Assembly: GCF_964026555.1 (NCBI RefSeq)
Contig: NZ_OZ032159.1
Span: 868,001-932,000, forward strand
Source of the DNA: Candidatus Tisiphia endosymbiont of Beris chalybata
GTDB lineage: Bacteria; Pseudomonadota; Alphaproteobacteria; Rickettsiales; Rickettsiaceae
Direction: 5' to 3'
DNA length: 64,000 nt
Shown here piece by piece: positions 1-9,172 of this stretch. The notes below the pieces were generated by a model. That model was not told the DNA's origin. It made no database searches and saw only the letters and a program-made list of their open reading frames with translations. The translations under genes were made by a program, and so were the position numbers. Position 1 is the stretch's first letter, and every line of letters begins with the position of its first letter.

Positions 1-29
1 TAGTTTTGATAACGAATTATTGTTATGTA

Positions 30-114
30 TGGTGCGGGTGGAGGGACTTGAACCCCCATGCCTTACAGCGCTAGAACCTAAATCTAGTGCGTCTCCCAGT
101 TTCGCCACACCCGC
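30..114 (-). tRNA. tRNA-Leu (anticodon TAG)
   Basis: The reverse strand folds as a class II tRNA. The 7-bp acceptor stem pairs GCGGGTG with CACCCGC, and the discriminator A is followed by an encoded CCA at 30-32. The anticodon loop TTTAGGT, closed by a CTAGA/TCTAG stem, gives anticodon TAG (codon CUA). The length of 85 nt, with a long variable arm, fits tRNA-Leu. It lies one base downstream of the dapE stop codon. Confidence 0.95.
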
Positions 115-115
115 A

Positions 116-1264
116 TTAGTAAATTAGACATTTCACTAAAAAGCTATAATACACATGATATAGCCTTTGTAAATCAATAATTTTAGTATACTCATTAACC
201 TTATGAGCTGTACTAAATAATAGTCCGAATTCTACCACAGGGCAGTAATTTTTAATAAATCTTGCATCTGAGGTGCCGCCACTAGTAGATATTTTTGTAT
301 CTAATAATGTAGTATTAGCGGCTACTTGAATAAAATCGGCAATTAACCCTTTTGGTTCCTGGATAAAACAATCCGCTGACACTACACTATTTAATTGATA
401 TTCTATTTTATATTGGCAGCAGTTGTCTTGAATAATTTTCTCTATTAATTTTAGTATACTAACAGATGAATGATTATCATTAAAACGAATATTGAATTTT
501 GCGTTAATTTTAGTAGGAATGACATTAGTAGTGTTGTTACCTACATCAATCGAGGTAATTTCTAAATTAGATTCTTGAAAAAATTGACTACCTTCATCTA
601 AACGATAATTAATTAAATTATTTAATATATAAATTAAGCAAGGAATAGGGTTATTTGCTTGCCTGGGATATGCTACGTGACCCCCTGTCCCAAATAACGT
701 AAGATCAAAATTAATACTACCACGCCTACCAATTTTTGCAGTATCGCCTACTTGTTGTTCACTTGTGGGCTCCCCTACGATAGCAAGATCAATTAAGTCG
801 TTAGCACCTACATGTAAATATTTCAGCATTTCTTTGGTTCCATATTCTGCCTTCCCCTCTTCGTCGCTGGTAATTAAAAAACTAATAGAGCCCTTAAGTT
901 TAGGATTTAATGTAATACAATCTAAACTAGCTGCTAAAAAACACGCTATTGCTCCTTTCATATCTACCGTGCCTCTACCATAGATTTTATCTTCTACAAT
1001 ATTGGCAATAAAAGGGTCACTAAGCCATAAAGTTTTATCGCCTGCCGGCACGACATCAACATGTCCAGCAAAACAGATATTAGGTTTAGAATCACCATAC
1101 ACTGCGTAAAGATTAGTGACTTTATTATCATTTGTACCAAATATCTTTATTTCCGTTTTAAAGCTATTTTTTTCGAGTATATTATTGATATATTCTATAC
1201 AGCCTGCGCTGTTAGGGGTAATGGATTGAAAAGCAATTAAATCCCGAAGAAAATTTATATACAT
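116..1264 (-). CDS. dapE: succinyl-diaminopimelate desuccinylase (DapE)
   Basis: Cytoplasmic zinc hydrolase that cleaves N-succinyl-LL-diaminopimelate, the step before meso-DAP in the peptidoglycan/lysine route. The 382-residue product has the M20 peptidase pattern: CFAGHVDVVPAG with the first metal ligand, GRGTVDMKG, the TSDEEGKAEYGT segment with the catalytic and ligand Glu pair, VGEPTS, and a late GGTSDARF block. I chose the ATG at 1262-1264 because the product then starts directly with MYINFLRDLIAFQS, as DapE should. An open 38-codon extension upstream is made of palindromic repeat sequence (1285-1317) and is unlikely to be native. The gene runs into tRNA-Leu with a one-base gap. Confidence 0.93.
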   Translation of the reverse strand: MYINFLRDLIAFQSITPNSAGCIEYINNILEKNSFKTEIKIFGTNDNKVTNLYAVYGDSKPNICFAGHVDVVPAGDKTLWLSDPFIANIVEDKIYGRGTVDMKGAIACFLAASLDCITLNPKLKGSISFLITSDEEGKAEYGTKEMLKYLHVGANDLIDLAIVGEPTSEQQVGDTAKIGRRGSINFDLTLFGTGGHVAYPRQANNPIPCLIYILNNLINYRLDEGSQFFQESNLEITSIDVGNNTTNVIPTKINAKFNIRFNDNHSSVSILKLIEKIIQDNCCQYKIEYQLNSVVSADCFIQEPKGLIADFIQVAANTTLLDTKISTSGGTSDARFIKNYCPVVEFGLLFSTAHKVNEYTKIIDLQRLYHVYYSFLVKCLIY

Positions 1265-1284
1265 AAGAATATTTAATTTAATTA

Positions 1285-1317
1285 TAGGTTCTGTGAACAT
1301 TTCCTGCACAGAACCTA
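1285..1317. repeat. short palindrome, AGGTTCTGTG / CACAGAACCT
   Basis: Perfect 10-bp arms (11 with the flanking T/A pair) around an 11-nt loop, just upstream of dapE. The arm sequence is the terminus of the larger repeats at 6131-6268 and 6768-6903, so this looks like a minimal or collapsed copy of that family. A role as a hairpin in the dapE leader is possible but not shown. Confidence 0.7.
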
Positions 1318-1387
1318 GGGCGCTTGGGACTTGTTCTCCATGTCTTCTGCAAATTCCCTGCTGGGTATGGCTATGCAAGAGTTCTAT

Positions 1388-1518
1388 TATACTCGTTCAA
1401 CTTCAAGAATTGGCGTCGTCGTGCCCTAAAGATCGAGGCTACTCACGTACATGCTAGTACGTGAGCACGTGAGTCCATGATAAAATAAAAAAACAATTTT
1501 TGAAAGACGAGTAGTATA
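1388..1518. repeat. MITE-like repeat, family 2 (CAAGAATTG / AAAAATTG ends)
   Basis: One end reads TATACTCGTTCAACTTCAAG and the other TTTTTGAAAGACGAGTAGTA, imperfect inverted copies of each other. Between them is the core ACTCACGTAC...GTACGTGAG. The same sequence in the opposite direction occurs at 6000-6124 and 10101-10233. It occupies the dapE/usp intergenic gap. It has no coding content. Confidence 0.75.
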
Positions 1519-1524
1519 TATACA

Positions 1525-1953
1525 CTATTCTCTGATCACTAATACAGACACGCTAGCGTGCCGAACAATTTTAGAGGCATTAGGTCCTAACATATATCCG
1601 CGGAACTGTGGTCTTACTGCCGAAATCATGATTAAGTCGCCCCTGGCATCATTAGTATATTGAATTACTTCATCATAGATTGCTCCTCGGCCAACATAAA
1701 ATTCGCCCTCTATATCGTGCGGTACATATTGACTGATTAATTCTTGTAGTTGTACTTGATATTTTTCCTTTTGGATCTTTGCCCAGTTTTTTGGTAGATA
1801 GTCTTCAACCATTTTGATACCAAAATCCGAGATAATATAAATGAAATGTAGTTTTGCTTTAAATTTGTCAGCAATATCTAAAGCTTTAGACAATATAATT
1901 TTAATAGATTGTTTGTCTGCTAGATCAACCGGTATTATTATATTTTTAAACAT
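1525..1953 (-). CDS. universal stress protein family (UspA-like)
   Basis: A single Usp domain of 142 residues: N-terminal strand FKNIIIPVDLADKQS, a helix-rich middle, and a C-terminal block VRHASVSVLVIRE that matches the usual end of the family. The ATP-binding signature G-x2-G-x9-G-S/T is not intact (the segment reads GYMLGPNASKIVRHAS), so this may be a non-nucleotide-binding member. The ATG at 1951-1953 is preferred over a GTG two codons earlier because AAGGTG sits just upstream as a ribosome binding site. It is monocistronic, with repeats on both sides. The physiological role is unknown; the family is linked to stress survival. Confidence 0.85.
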   Translation of the reverse strand: MFKNIIIPVDLADKQSIKIILSKALDIADKFKAKLHFIYIISDFGIKMVEDYLPKNWAKIQKEKYQVQLQELISQYVPHDIEGEFYVGRGAIYDEVIQYTNDARGDLIMISAVRPQFRGYMLGPNASKIVRHASVSVLVIRE

Positions 1954-1959
1954 AAGCAC

Positions 1960-2304
1960 CTTTTAACAGTAAATTGGTACGATTAAATTCTTATTAACTA
2001 ATTAGGAGTTAATATATACTCCTATGTTTTGAAAAGTTGTTAGACGAAGGTGAACTTCCAGAAAAGCAAGGTAGCAGCAAAGCCCGAAGAAGCACTAGCG
2101 TACATAAAAGTCGCTACCTTCTTTAGGGCCCCGTATACGCACGCCAATCCTTCACAGACCTAGAGTATACTTTAAGTTCGATATAAGAACAACTATTCTT
2201 ACAAACGAATTGCCTAGCTAAATCACTTTGGCCATAAGTCGCGCTAGGCTTCCCTTCTTGCGCCTAGTATCTCATTCAACTGAATTCACTATATCCCATA
2301 TAAA
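1960..2304. other. intergenic, degenerate palindromic repeats
   Basis: No gene seen. About 2035-2180 carries a diverged member of the palindromic repeat families (GTTAGACGAAGGTGAACTTC ... CGCCAATCCTTCACAGACCTAGAGTATAC). About 2170-2215 has a smaller repeat, TTTAAGTTCGATATAAG...ACGAATTGCC, that recurs near 3555-3605. Confidence 0.6.
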
Positions 2305-3507
2305 TCATGAAAGATACTTTTCTCTATCTAACGTACCTTCGCTGCTATCGATAATCAAAGTAATTGTAGCATCTCCCGTAATATTAATCGCTGTGCGTAA
2401 TAGATCTAGTACTCTATCAATGCCCGCTATCATGGCCACTCCCTCTATTGGCATATTGACTGATGATAAGACCATTGGCAGCATTATCAAAGAAGCGCCA
2501 GGAATTCCTGCTCCTCCTATGGAGCCAAGGGTGGAGGTTAAAATAATAACTAAATAATCATGGAATGCTAAATCTATGCCCATCATTTGAGCAAAGAATA
2601 TGGTAGTAAGTCCTAGGTTAATAGCGAATCCATCCATGTTAATGGAGGCGCCAAGCGGCAGTATAAAAGAAGTGCTAGATTCTGAAATACCAAGTTTTTC
2701 TTGGCATACTTTCATTGTAGTTCCTAGACTTGCTTTGCTGCTACCTGTAGATAGGGCTAATATTTGATATTCTAAACTTTTTTTATAAAAAGGTAACGGG
2801 GATATACGTCCAAATACATAAATTAGAATACCAAAAATACCATATTGGCATAACATAGCAATCACTATGGAAATCACTAGCTTTGATAAGCTAACCATTA
2901 TATCGAGCCCTTGGGTACCAACTACCCAAGCAGTTAATGCAAATGCTCCATAGGGGGACAATTGGATAATCACCGATATCATTTTTAAAATTATTTTTGA
3001 AAATAGATGAAATAAATCTTTAATTGGCGCAGTAACGGCCCCCATTTTATTTATTATAACTCCAGAAAATATTGCAAAAAATACTATTTGTAATACATTA
3101 GAATTAGCAAAAGCTGCCACTGCATTATCAGGTATGATTTCTACAAAAAAATTAATTAAATTGAAGCTTTTTGTTGGCACGATATTTGTTGGCGAATCAA
3201 AATTTACATGTATACCGTGGCCAGGCTTTAATATGAGAGCTACTGAGATCCCAAAAATTACTGCACATAAGGTGGTACCTAAAAATGCGGCCACCGATTT
3301 CATTCCGACCCTGCCAAGGGTAGAAGGATCGCTCATGCTAGTGATCCCTGTTACTAAACTAAAAAATATCAAAGGTGCGATAATCATTTTAATGAGACGT
3401 AAAAAAATGTCTCCTATAGGCTTGATATACGATACATATTGCGGAAAACATCTTCCTACCATTATACCCAAGATTAACCCCAAGGTAACTTTCATCCATA
3501 ATTTCAT
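2305..3507 (-). CDS. gltP: dicarboxylate/amino acid:cation symporter (DAACS family, GltP-like)
   Basis: Inner-membrane secondary transporter of 400 residues that would import glutamate/aspartate or C4-dicarboxylates with Na+ or H+. About eight hydrophobic segments are visible. The first helices carry VGRCFPQYVSYIKPIGDIF and the LIKMIIAPLIFFSLVTGI motif. The re-entrant hairpin STGSSKASLGTTM is the family's serine-rich motif, followed by PLGASINMDGFAINLG, the NMDGT-type substrate/cation motif. The Thr of NMDGT is Phe here (NMDGF), which may alter coupling or specificity. Length agrees with the family. It stands alone between repeat blocks. Confidence 0.9.
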   Translation of the reverse strand: MKLWMKVTLGLILGIMVGRCFPQYVSYIKPIGDIFLRLIKMIIAPLIFFSLVTGITSMSDPSTLGRVGMKSVAAFLGTTLCAVIFGISVALILKPGHGIHVNFDSPTNIVPTKSFNLINFFVEIIPDNAVAAFANSNVLQIVFFAIFSGVIINKMGAVTAPIKDLFHLFSKIILKMISVIIQLSPYGAFALTAWVVGTQGLDIMVSLSKLVISIVIAMLCQYGIFGILIYVFGRISPLPFYKKSLEYQILALSTGSSKASLGTTMKVCQEKLGISESSTSFILPLGASINMDGFAINLGLTTIFFAQMMGIDLAFHDYLVIILTSTLGSIGGAGIPGASLIMLPMVLSSVNMPIEGVAMIAGIDRVLDLLRTAINITGDATITLIIDSSEGTLDREKYLS

Positions 3508-3903
3508 ATTTATCCTTAATTAAATTATAGAGTGTTTTGATTCATGAATACGCAAATTTAGCTTAAGTTCGCGATAAGGAAAAATATCTTTATCACGAAT
3601 TGCCTTATTAAGTATAGTCAGTTAAGCTGAATTAGGGACCAGGAGCGAGGCGTGAAGCCCAGGGATATAGTCAATTAATATAAATTATCGTTGGCTTGTT
3701 GCTGTTCATCGTATTCCTAGGCTTCGCGCCTCGCTCTTAGCCCCTAACTCATCTTAATTAACTATTATATACTACATGAGCAACGAGCCAACGCCCATAA
3801 TAGACTATAATCAAAATGCTTATTTGAGGCGGTGCAGTACACCTGCAAATTGAAGAGAGTATTTTTTTGGATAATCTGGGCTCTAATAAACACTCTGTCA
3901 ACC
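3508..3903. repeat. intergenic with large imperfect inverted repeat
   Basis: From about 3622 to 3757 there is a long inverted repeat. The left arm runs from TTAAGCTGAATTAGGG through GGAGCGAGGCGTGAAGCC; the right arm from GGCTTCGCGCCTCGCTC through TAACTCATCTTAA. A second nested pair (CGTTGGCTTGTTGCTG at about 3690 and GAGCAACGAGCCAACG near 3795) follows the same geometry. It is probably another palindromic element lying between gltP and cutA. No gene is seen. Confidence 0.6.
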
Positions 3904-4218
3904 TTAGATCCCTTGCATAATCCAATTTAAATACTTAGGTAACCCATCTTGAATCTCTAACTTTATTATTTGTGGAAGATCATAGTTGTGGATATCGGTA
4001 ATTACCTTTTCTATCTTGCTGTAGTCTGCAGATTTTGCCTTTATCACCACTCGATATTCTAATTGAGAAGAAATTTTACCTTCCCATTTAAAATAGCTGG
4101 TAATATTATCTACCTGTATACAAGCAGCTAGTCCTGTGTCTAACAACTGATTAACTAACCGATTTACTAGCTGTTGATCGTTAGAAGTAGTTAAAATCAT
4201 ACAACAACCTTGTACCAC
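3904..4218 (-). CDS. cutA: divalent-cation tolerance protein CutA
   Basis: A 104-residue CutA1 homologue, a small trimeric cytoplasmic protein linked to copper/divalent-cation tolerance, whose biochemical role is unresolved across the family. Recognisable blocks are MILTTSNDQQ at the N-terminus, GLAACIQVDNITSYFKWEG (the Cys and YxWxG signature), YRVVIKAK, and the C-terminal YLNWI. The apparent start is a GTG whose first base abuts the queD stop codon, so translation is probably coupled to queD; an internal ATG six codons later is an alternative. Confidence 0.88.
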   Translation of the reverse strand: MVQGCCMILTTSNDQQLVNRLVNQLLDTGLAACIQVDNITSYFKWEGKISSQLEYRVVIKAKSADYSKIEKVITDIHNYDLPQIIKLEIQDGLPKYLNWIMQGI

Positions 4219-4635
4219 TTATACCTCAACAAAGCAATTAGGTGTTTCAAATAATTTCACTTTTGTAATAATAAAATGATTACTAGTAAATAAATTTGGT
4301 AATATATCTATTTTTAAATGTAACGCTAAGTTTTCAGCGGTTGGATTTTGTTGCATATAATAGATTTTTTGTCCTGTCCATCGTGCTACATTTTCTCCCA
4401 TTTCTTTGTCATTTTGGTGTAGAATAAGGTTATGATCAAGATTATCATCAATCCACCTTTTTATTATTAACTTCATTTGTCCAAAATCTACCACCATACC
4501 AAGAGGATCTGTAACAGAAGAATTAGCGGTTACCTCTAAAACATAACGGTGCCCATGTAGATATTGGCATTTATTGGTATGGCCAATAATTCTATGCCCT
4601 GCATCAAACTCAACTTTACGTGTACATTGAATCAT
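4219..4635 (-). CDS. queD: 6-carboxytetrahydropterin synthase QueD (6-pyruvoyltetrahydropterin synthase family)
   Basis: 138-residue zinc enzyme converting dihydroneopterin triphosphate to 6-carboxytetrahydropterin, the first committed queuosine-precursor step. The zinc-binding histidines are visible in FDAGHR (His14) and LHGHRY (His27, His29). [20 protein letters not shown] with the conserved Glu, and the final FETPN block follow in family order. It is followed without a gap by cutA. No other queuosine gene is in the window, so which pterin pathway it feeds here cannot be told from context. Confidence 0.92.
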   Translation of the reverse strand: MIQCTRKVEFDAGHRIIGHTNKCQYLHGHRYVLEVTANSSVTDPLGMVVDFGQMKLIIKRWIDDNLDHNLILHQNDKEMGENVARWTGQKIYYMQQNPTAENLALHLKIDILPNLFTSNHFIITKVKLFETPNCFVEV

Positions 4636-4662
4636 AATTATATAACCTAAGGTTAAGAAAAT

Positions 4663-5958
4663 CTAATTAATTATAGCAGCTTTCCTAGAATTATAATTCC
4701 AGGTTAAGGAAAAAAATGCTGCTCCTAGAAAAGCAGCTAAGCTAAAGAATATAAACACTCCGCCCCAACCAAAACTATCGGAGATCCACCCTACACATAT
4801 CCCTGCGATAGCAGAACCAAGATAACCAAATAAGCCAGACAGTCCATTGGCAGTACCTACAACCTGTTTGTTAGTAAAGTCTGCAGTAGCTATTCCAATT
4901 AGCACTTGAGGGCCTGATACAAAGATCCCCGCTAAAGTAATACTAATTAAGCTTAAAATTTCATACTCTTGGGGAAGCTGCCAAAATACAATTAAAGTAA
5001 TAGATAAGGCCAGCATAAAAACTGAACCTACAGGCCCTCTCCTTCCCTGAAACATTTTGTCTGACATCCATCCAGCCCCAATTCCTCCAGCCAAACCTAC
5101 AATTTCATATGAGGCAATTTGCCAGCCAACTGCTGAGATGGATATATTTTTTAACTGATACAAAAAGAGGGGAGCCCAAAAAACAATTCCTAACCGTACC
5201 ATATAGACAAACATATTAGCTATGCAAACATACCACATTAATTTATTATGAAATATCAGTTTGCATAAAGTAAGTATAGATAAATTTTGGTACTCATCTG
5301 TAGTAGGTAACTCGCACTCTTTATATTCTTCTACTACTGGTAAACCTACATCAGCGGGGGAATTACGCAGCCTATTATATAAAAATAAAGAAATTATTAA
5401 AGCTAGTATTCCTGGAATAATGAATGCTGATTCCCAGCCATAATGCTCTACTAAATAGCCACATATTATCATAGACATTGCTCCTCCTAACTGATTAGAA
5501 GTAGCGCCTAACGACCATTTGATCCCTAACTCTTTAGGGGCATACCAATGGGTTAACATGCGTGTTGCGGGAGGCCAACCCATTGACTGAAACCAATTAT
5601 TTAAAATCCATAAAAGCCCTAATATTACGATGCTCGACACAAAAGCGGTAGTAAAAGTTATTACTCCTACAGCTAATAGCCCTAGCACCATAAATATGCG
5701 CCCATTAGATCGATCGCTAAGAAAGCCATTGCATAATTTACCTATACCATAAACTATAGAAGCGGCTGTTAAAATCCATCCCAGTTGAGTTTTGGTTACT
5801 TCAAAATGTTCCATTAAAGCTGGCATAGCAATGTTAAAATTCTGCCGACACAAATAAAAAGTTGAATAGCCAATAATTATTGAATATAAAATTCTGATAC
5901 GCCAACTATTATATTTTTTTACATAAGTAGGCCTTTTTTTGATAGGATTATTTTCCAT
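4663..5958 (-). CDS. glpT: MFS transporter, organophosphate:phosphate antiporter (GlpT/UhpT-like)
   Basis: 431-residue inner-membrane protein with twelve predicted hydrophobic segments. OPA-family marks are YLCRQNFNIAMPALMEHF in the first helix region and NNWFQSMGWPPATRMLTHWY, which matches the conserved WFQGxGWPP...HW segment. The second half has a comparable GxxS-D-GRRGPVG loop between helices. Rickettsiae are known to import glycerol-3-phosphate for lipid synthesis with a GlpT of this family, which makes that the likeliest substrate. Hexose phosphate or a sensor-like UhpC role cannot be excluded from sequence. It is transcribed towards queD-cutA with a 27-nt gap, so co-transcription is possible. 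Confidence 0.8.
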   Translation of the reverse strand: MENNPIKKRPTYVKKYNSWRIRILYSIIIGYSTFYLCRQNFNIAMPALMEHFEVTKTQLGWILTAASIVYGIGKLCNGFLSDRSNGRIFMVLGLLAVGVITFTTAFVSSIVILGLLWILNNWFQSMGWPPATRMLTHWYAPKELGIKWSLGATSNQLGGAMSMIICGYLVEHYGWESAFIIPGILALIISLFLYNRLRNSPADVGLPVVEEYKECELPTTDEYQNLSILTLCKLIFHNKLMWYVCIANMFVYMVRLGIVFWAPLFLYQLKNISISAVGWQIASYEIVGLAGGIGAGWMSDKMFQGRRGPVGSVFMLALSITLIVFWQLPQEYEILSLISITLAGIFVSGPQVLIGIATADFTNKQVVGTANGLSGLFGYLGSAIAGICVGWISDSFGWGGVFIFFSLAAFLGAAFFSLTWNYNSRKAAIIN

Positions 5959-5999
5959 AATTGCCTTATGTGTATTAATAATTTTAGGTTTTGTTACAT

Positions 6000-6124
6000 A
6001 TACTACTCGTCTTTCAAAAATTGTTTTTTTATTTTATCATGGACTCACGTGCTCACGTACTGGCATGTACGCTGCGCGCGCTCGCCATTTAAAATAAAAT
6101 CCAATTCTTGAAGTACGAGCAGTA
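6000..6124. repeat. MITE-like repeat, family 2, full copy
   Basis: Starts TACTACTCGTCTTTCAAAAA and ends CAATTCTTGAAGTACGAGCA, imperfect terminal inverted repeats of about 23 bp. The same unit, with a short extra CACGTGCT insertion in the core, lies at 10101-10233, and an inverted relative at 1388-1518. The core holds GCTCACGTACTGGCATGTACGC. No coding capacity. Confidence 0.8.
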
Positions 6125-6130
6125 TACTCT

Positions 6131-6268
6131 AGGTTCTATGAAGTTTTCTATCTAATGGTCGGATTTCATCGTTATTTTCATTCTCGAATCCTCACCCACA
6201 TTTAGTACGCTACGGTTCTGTGATCAATATAAATCTACTCATTACATAGAAACCTTCACAGAATCTAG
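6131..6268. repeat. MITE-like repeat, family 3 (CTAGGTTCTGTGAAGG ends)
   Basis: Left end CTAGGTTCTATGAAGTTTTC; right end TAGAAACCTTCACAGAATCTAG. The interior shares TCGTTATTTTCATTCTCGA and a TAGTACGCTACGGTTCTG core with the unit at 6768-6903 and with the chimeric unit at about 6270-6398. Flanking CTAG at each end may be part of the repeat or a target duplication. Confidence 0.75.
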
Positions 6269-6398
6269 CAATTTCAAGAATTAGCGCCACCGTTATTTTC
6301 ATTCTCGAATCCTCAGCTGCCCCTAGTACCTTGCGGTTCTGCAAGCGAAAATGACTATCAATCTATTTATTGCATAGAAATGTTCACAGCACCTAGAA
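6269..6398. repeat. chimeric family 2/family 3 repeat
   Basis: Opens with CAATTTCAAGAATTAGCG, which is family 2 end-like, and continues with the family 3 interior (CCGTTATTTTCATTCTCGAATCCTC, TAGTACCTTGCGGTTCTGC). It closes with ATAGAAATGTTCACAGCACCTAG, which is family 3-like. It adjoins 6131-6268, suggesting nested insertion or recombination between families. Confidence 0.55.
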
Positions 6399-6445
6399 GG
6401 AAATATGAGATAAAAGGATTTAAAACAAATGCGCTTCAACTTTCT

Positions 6446-6462
6446 ATTTTGTCAACACAACC
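6446..6462. repeat. solo IS5-type terminal repeat remnant
   Basis: ATTTTGTCAACACAACC matches the right end of the complete IS5-family element at 32170-33045 (TTTTTTGTCAACACAACC), and is followed by TAG as there. No transposase sequence adjoins it, so it looks like a remnant end. Confidence 0.55.
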
Positions 6463-6767
6463 TAGAAAGGGGAAAATTAAATAGACCTCTTCTGCCACTC
6501 GTATAGCGCAGGTAATTTGTACCTCGAACCTAGGGGCTCCGCTATAGTATAGTCCATTAAGGTGTGTACAGGGTATTTATCTTCAAGTATACATAGCTAC
6601 TATATTTTCCGCATACTATCATGTCCGTATCATAATGATATAAGCTACCCACTCAAGTGTGATGCGATTTTGGGTCAAAGAGTCCACCTCAAAATTCCTG
6701 CTCGATGCGAGTGGTGATAAGTTGCCTAAAGAAGTAGACTTCCTTCATAAGTCGATCTAGGTTCTGT
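6463..6767. other. intergenic, no gene seen
   Basis: Moderately GC-rich, stop-filled sequence in all frames. Short words resemble the repeat families (for example GGTTCTGTGAAGG starting at 6768), but I see no intact element or gene here. Confidence 0.5.
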
Positions 6768-6903
6768 GAAGGTTTCTATCTAATGGTCGATTTCGTCGTT
6801 ATTTTCGTTCTCAGATCCTCACATACACCCTAGTGCGCTGCGGTTCTATGAGCAAAAATGCCTATAAATCTACTCATTACCTAGAAACCTTCACAGAACC
6901 TAG
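6768..6903. repeat. MITE-like repeat, family 3, full copy
   Basis: Best-preserved copy of the family. The left end is CTAGGTTCTGTGAAGGTTTC and the right end is GAAACCTTCACAGAACCTAG, a perfect 20-bp terminal inverted repeat. The core carries CCTCACATACACCCTAGTGCGCTGCGGTTCT. The diverged copy at 6131-6268 aligns along its full length. Confidence 0.85.
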
Positions 6904-7035
6904 TTGGTGTCGATTGGGGGATTGATTTTGTCGTCAAAACTTGCCTCCGCTCCTCATGTATATTCTTGTCAACTGCGGTTTCAGCTTCGTTTTGCCTAAA
7001 AATCCCTTAACTATTTTCAACTTATGCAGGAAATC
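6904..7035. repeat. degenerate family 1 repeat
   Basis: TTGTCGTCAAAACTTGCCTCC, then GCTCCTCATGTATATTC...AACTGCGGTTTCAGCTTCG, then TAAAAATCCCTTAACTATTTTCAACTTATGCAGGAAAT. Order and words match the 142-bp family 1 MITE (10981-11122) with many substitutions, so this is an old copy. Confidence 0.55.
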
Positions 7036-7131
7036 TAATATTAAGTTTAATATAAGAAATTTATCCCTTAATATTACGCTTCAGTAAATCTTGTGGTTAT
7101 TTGGCTAATGAAAGTGAAAACAAGAATTTAT

Positions 7132-7206
7132 TGGCTGGGGCGGATGGACTCGAACCACCGAATGACGATATCAAAAACCGTTGCCTTACCACTTGGCTAC
7201 GCCCCA
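7132..7206 (-). tRNA. tRNA-Gln (anticodon TTG)
   Basis: The reverse strand begins TGGGGCGTAGCCAAGTGGTA and ends with CGCCCCA, discriminator G and an encoded CCA at 7132-7134. The anticodon arm CGGTTTTTGATATCG gives loop anticodon TTG (codon CAA). The T-arm GGTGGTTCGAGTCCATCC is canonical. Length 75 nt. Confidence 0.93.
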
Positions 7207-7462
7207 TCTATTTCATCGATAAAACCTTATAGCAATAAACAATACTAGAGTCAAATATAATTTGATATTTTGCGTTGCTGCTCTCACAATAGGCCTTTTT
7301 CGAAACTCGTACCGCGTAGGAAATTTGAAGGAGCCTCAGACCTAAAACCGCAGTGCCCCCGCCCTGCCACCCCCCGGGGGGGCAGCTAAGGGATCCCCCT
7401 AGAGGTACACAACATGCAAATTATCAGCTAGATTATTTTTATGCAGAACCTCTCTCCTAGAG
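7207..7462. other. intergenic with GC-rich inverted repeat
   Basis: Contains an unusual GC block for this genome near 7365-7402: CTGCCACCCCCCGGGGGGGC is a self-complementary hairpin without a T-run. It lies downstream of tlc, so it could form a structure at the 3' end of its transcript. No gene is visible. Confidence 0.4.
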
Positions 7463-8947
7463 TTAACTTACTTTCTGTTTATACTCTTTATTCAAAGCTT
7501 TAACAGCATATATCCATAAAATTACAATAACAAAAAATATTCCACCAAAATATGGGGTAGCTTCAGCGAAAGTAAAGGAAGGAAGTAAAATAAAAAAAGT
7601 TGACTGGATGATACCCCCCCCAGATTTACCAAATCTACCTCCTATAACCTCCACCGCTGCTTGACCTTTTGTTCTAAGCTCTTTGTCCAAAGGAATATAA
7701 GCCATATTTTTAGTAGCATCAAATAATGAATATTTTGTTGCCTTACTTAATACATTTTGTATCATACCAATCATAACTGCTGCCGCTAACGGCCCAGAAG
7801 TAAATAGTGCGGTAACATGCAGGGCTATAACATTATCAAAGAGAATAAAAGTAAAGAACGCTATACCAGTAATTAACATCATGATAGGAGTAATCATAGC
7901 AGCGGTTAACCATGACACTCTTCTTAAAATATTACTACCAACAATCATAAATAATATAGCAGTAAATCCTTGCCACGCTTGGAATTGCCCCATATACATA
8001 GTATATTCTTCTTTCGTGGGATATAATTGCTGAATTTTTGATTTCCATACCCCTTCTACAAGATTTACTGAAACCCCATACGCTAAAACGAGTAAAGCAA
8101 TGAGCCCTAAATATTTTGATGTCAAAATCATTTTAAAGCTTTCTGCAAGTGACAATTTGACTTTACTTTTCTTAGATACTTTATTAGTGGGTTCATATAT
8201 AGTAGGGTCTGCCAGTACACTTTTGTTGATCCATCTATACAATAATATAACAACTATACTGCTAAATATCATAATAAGCAGTAATGGAATAAATTTTAAC
8301 TCTTCTGAAACTATGTGGGTCTCTTTACTTAAAAAATATCCCAATATTAAGGCAGTAACTGGCAAGGATAAATTTGCAAGCATACCAAACATAGAATAAA
8401 AACGTTTCGCTTCTTCAGTTTTAGTAATCTGATTAGCAAATTGCCAAAATAGTAAACTCAACATCATACTACCCCAAAGCTCAGCCATAGCATAAAAAGT
8501 AGCGAAGCTCCATTTACCAATTATTCTAATAAACCACTTTAAGTTAGGATATTCTTGGCTCAAGGCGCTTATTGTTTCGGCATTAGGATGGACTAAATCA
8601 GGATAAGGGTATAAAATTAAAGTAAATATTGCAAAATATGCAATAAAAAAGCCTGTAACTACATAGAAAACATTCTCTTGTTTTAATACATCACAAAGCT
8701 TTACATAAGCTACCATAGCAATTACTGCAGCAGGTAGTACAATATAAGTTTTTAGAAAACTGATAGCTTCTGGTCCTATAGCAGTTACAACAAAACCATC
8801 TTTTATGGACCTAAGAGTAGAGTAATTTAATAAAATACAAAACATCATAGCGGCCATAGGCAGGAATTTTTTATTTTCATGCCATTCAATTGGCCAAATG
8901 ACCTTCCTCATTTCTGAGAAGTAACTATTATTTTCTGCCTTACTCAT
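7463..8947 (-). CDS. tlc1: ATP/ADP translocase, Tlc1 type (nucleotide transporter)
   Basis: Twelve-helix inner-membrane antiporter that exchanges bacterial ADP for host ATP; the family is restricted to obligate intracellular bacteria and plastids. The 494-residue product keeps the signature stretches [71 protein letters not shown] and [18 protein letters not shown], all recognisable from Rickettsia Tlc1. That points to the ATP-importing paralogue rather than Tlc2-5. I start at the ATG 8945-8947 ([10 protein letters not shown]), because the preceding ten codons are not family-like. Monocistronic. Confidence 0.95.
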   Translation of the reverse strand: MSKAENNSYFSEMRKVIWPIEWHENKKFLPMAAMMFCILLNYSTLRSIKDGFVVTAIGPEAISFLKTYIVLPAAVIAMVAYVKLCDVLKQENVFYVVTGFFIAYFAIFTLILYPYPDLVHPNAETISALSQEYPNLKWFIRIIGKWSFATFYAMAELWGSMMLSLLFWQFANQITKTEEAKRFYSMFGMLANLSLPVTALILGYFLSKETHIVSEELKFIPLLLIMIFSSIVVILLYRWINKSVLADPTIYEPTNKVSKKSKVKLSLAESFKMILTSKYLGLIALLVLAYGVSVNLVEGVWKSKIQQLYPTKEEYTMYMGQFQAWQGFTAILFMIVGSNILRRVSWLTAAMITPIMMLITGIAFFTFILFDNVIALHVTALFTSGPLAAAVMIGMIQNVLSKATKYSLFDATKNMAYIPLDKELRTKGQAAVEVIGGRFGKSGGGIIQSTFFILLPSFTFAEATPYFGGIFFVIVILWIYAVKALNKEYKQKVS

Positions 8948-9172
8948 ACTACTTTTACAGTTAATAATTAATATCAACGCATGATATAGAAAGATAAGAA
9001 AAAGTCAAACCAAATGATTACCGCAATTATTAATTCGCAATAAGATGTATCTTTTGATTGACTAAAGGGGGATATTATAGTGTATATTGTGTTATTAAAA
9101 TATAACAATAGTTTTGATATTTAGCAAGTACTAATATAAATACTTTGTTTAACAAATATTTAGGAGATTGTC

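Noticed and set aside
1265..1378. 38-codon N-terminal extension of dapE
   Set aside because: It runs through a palindromic repeat and has no counterpart in the DapE family; the downstream ATG gives the normal length.
7360..7402. Structured RNA from the GC-rich C/G tract
   Set aside because: Only a short self-complementary C/G run is present; no further covarying structure or promoter can be supported.
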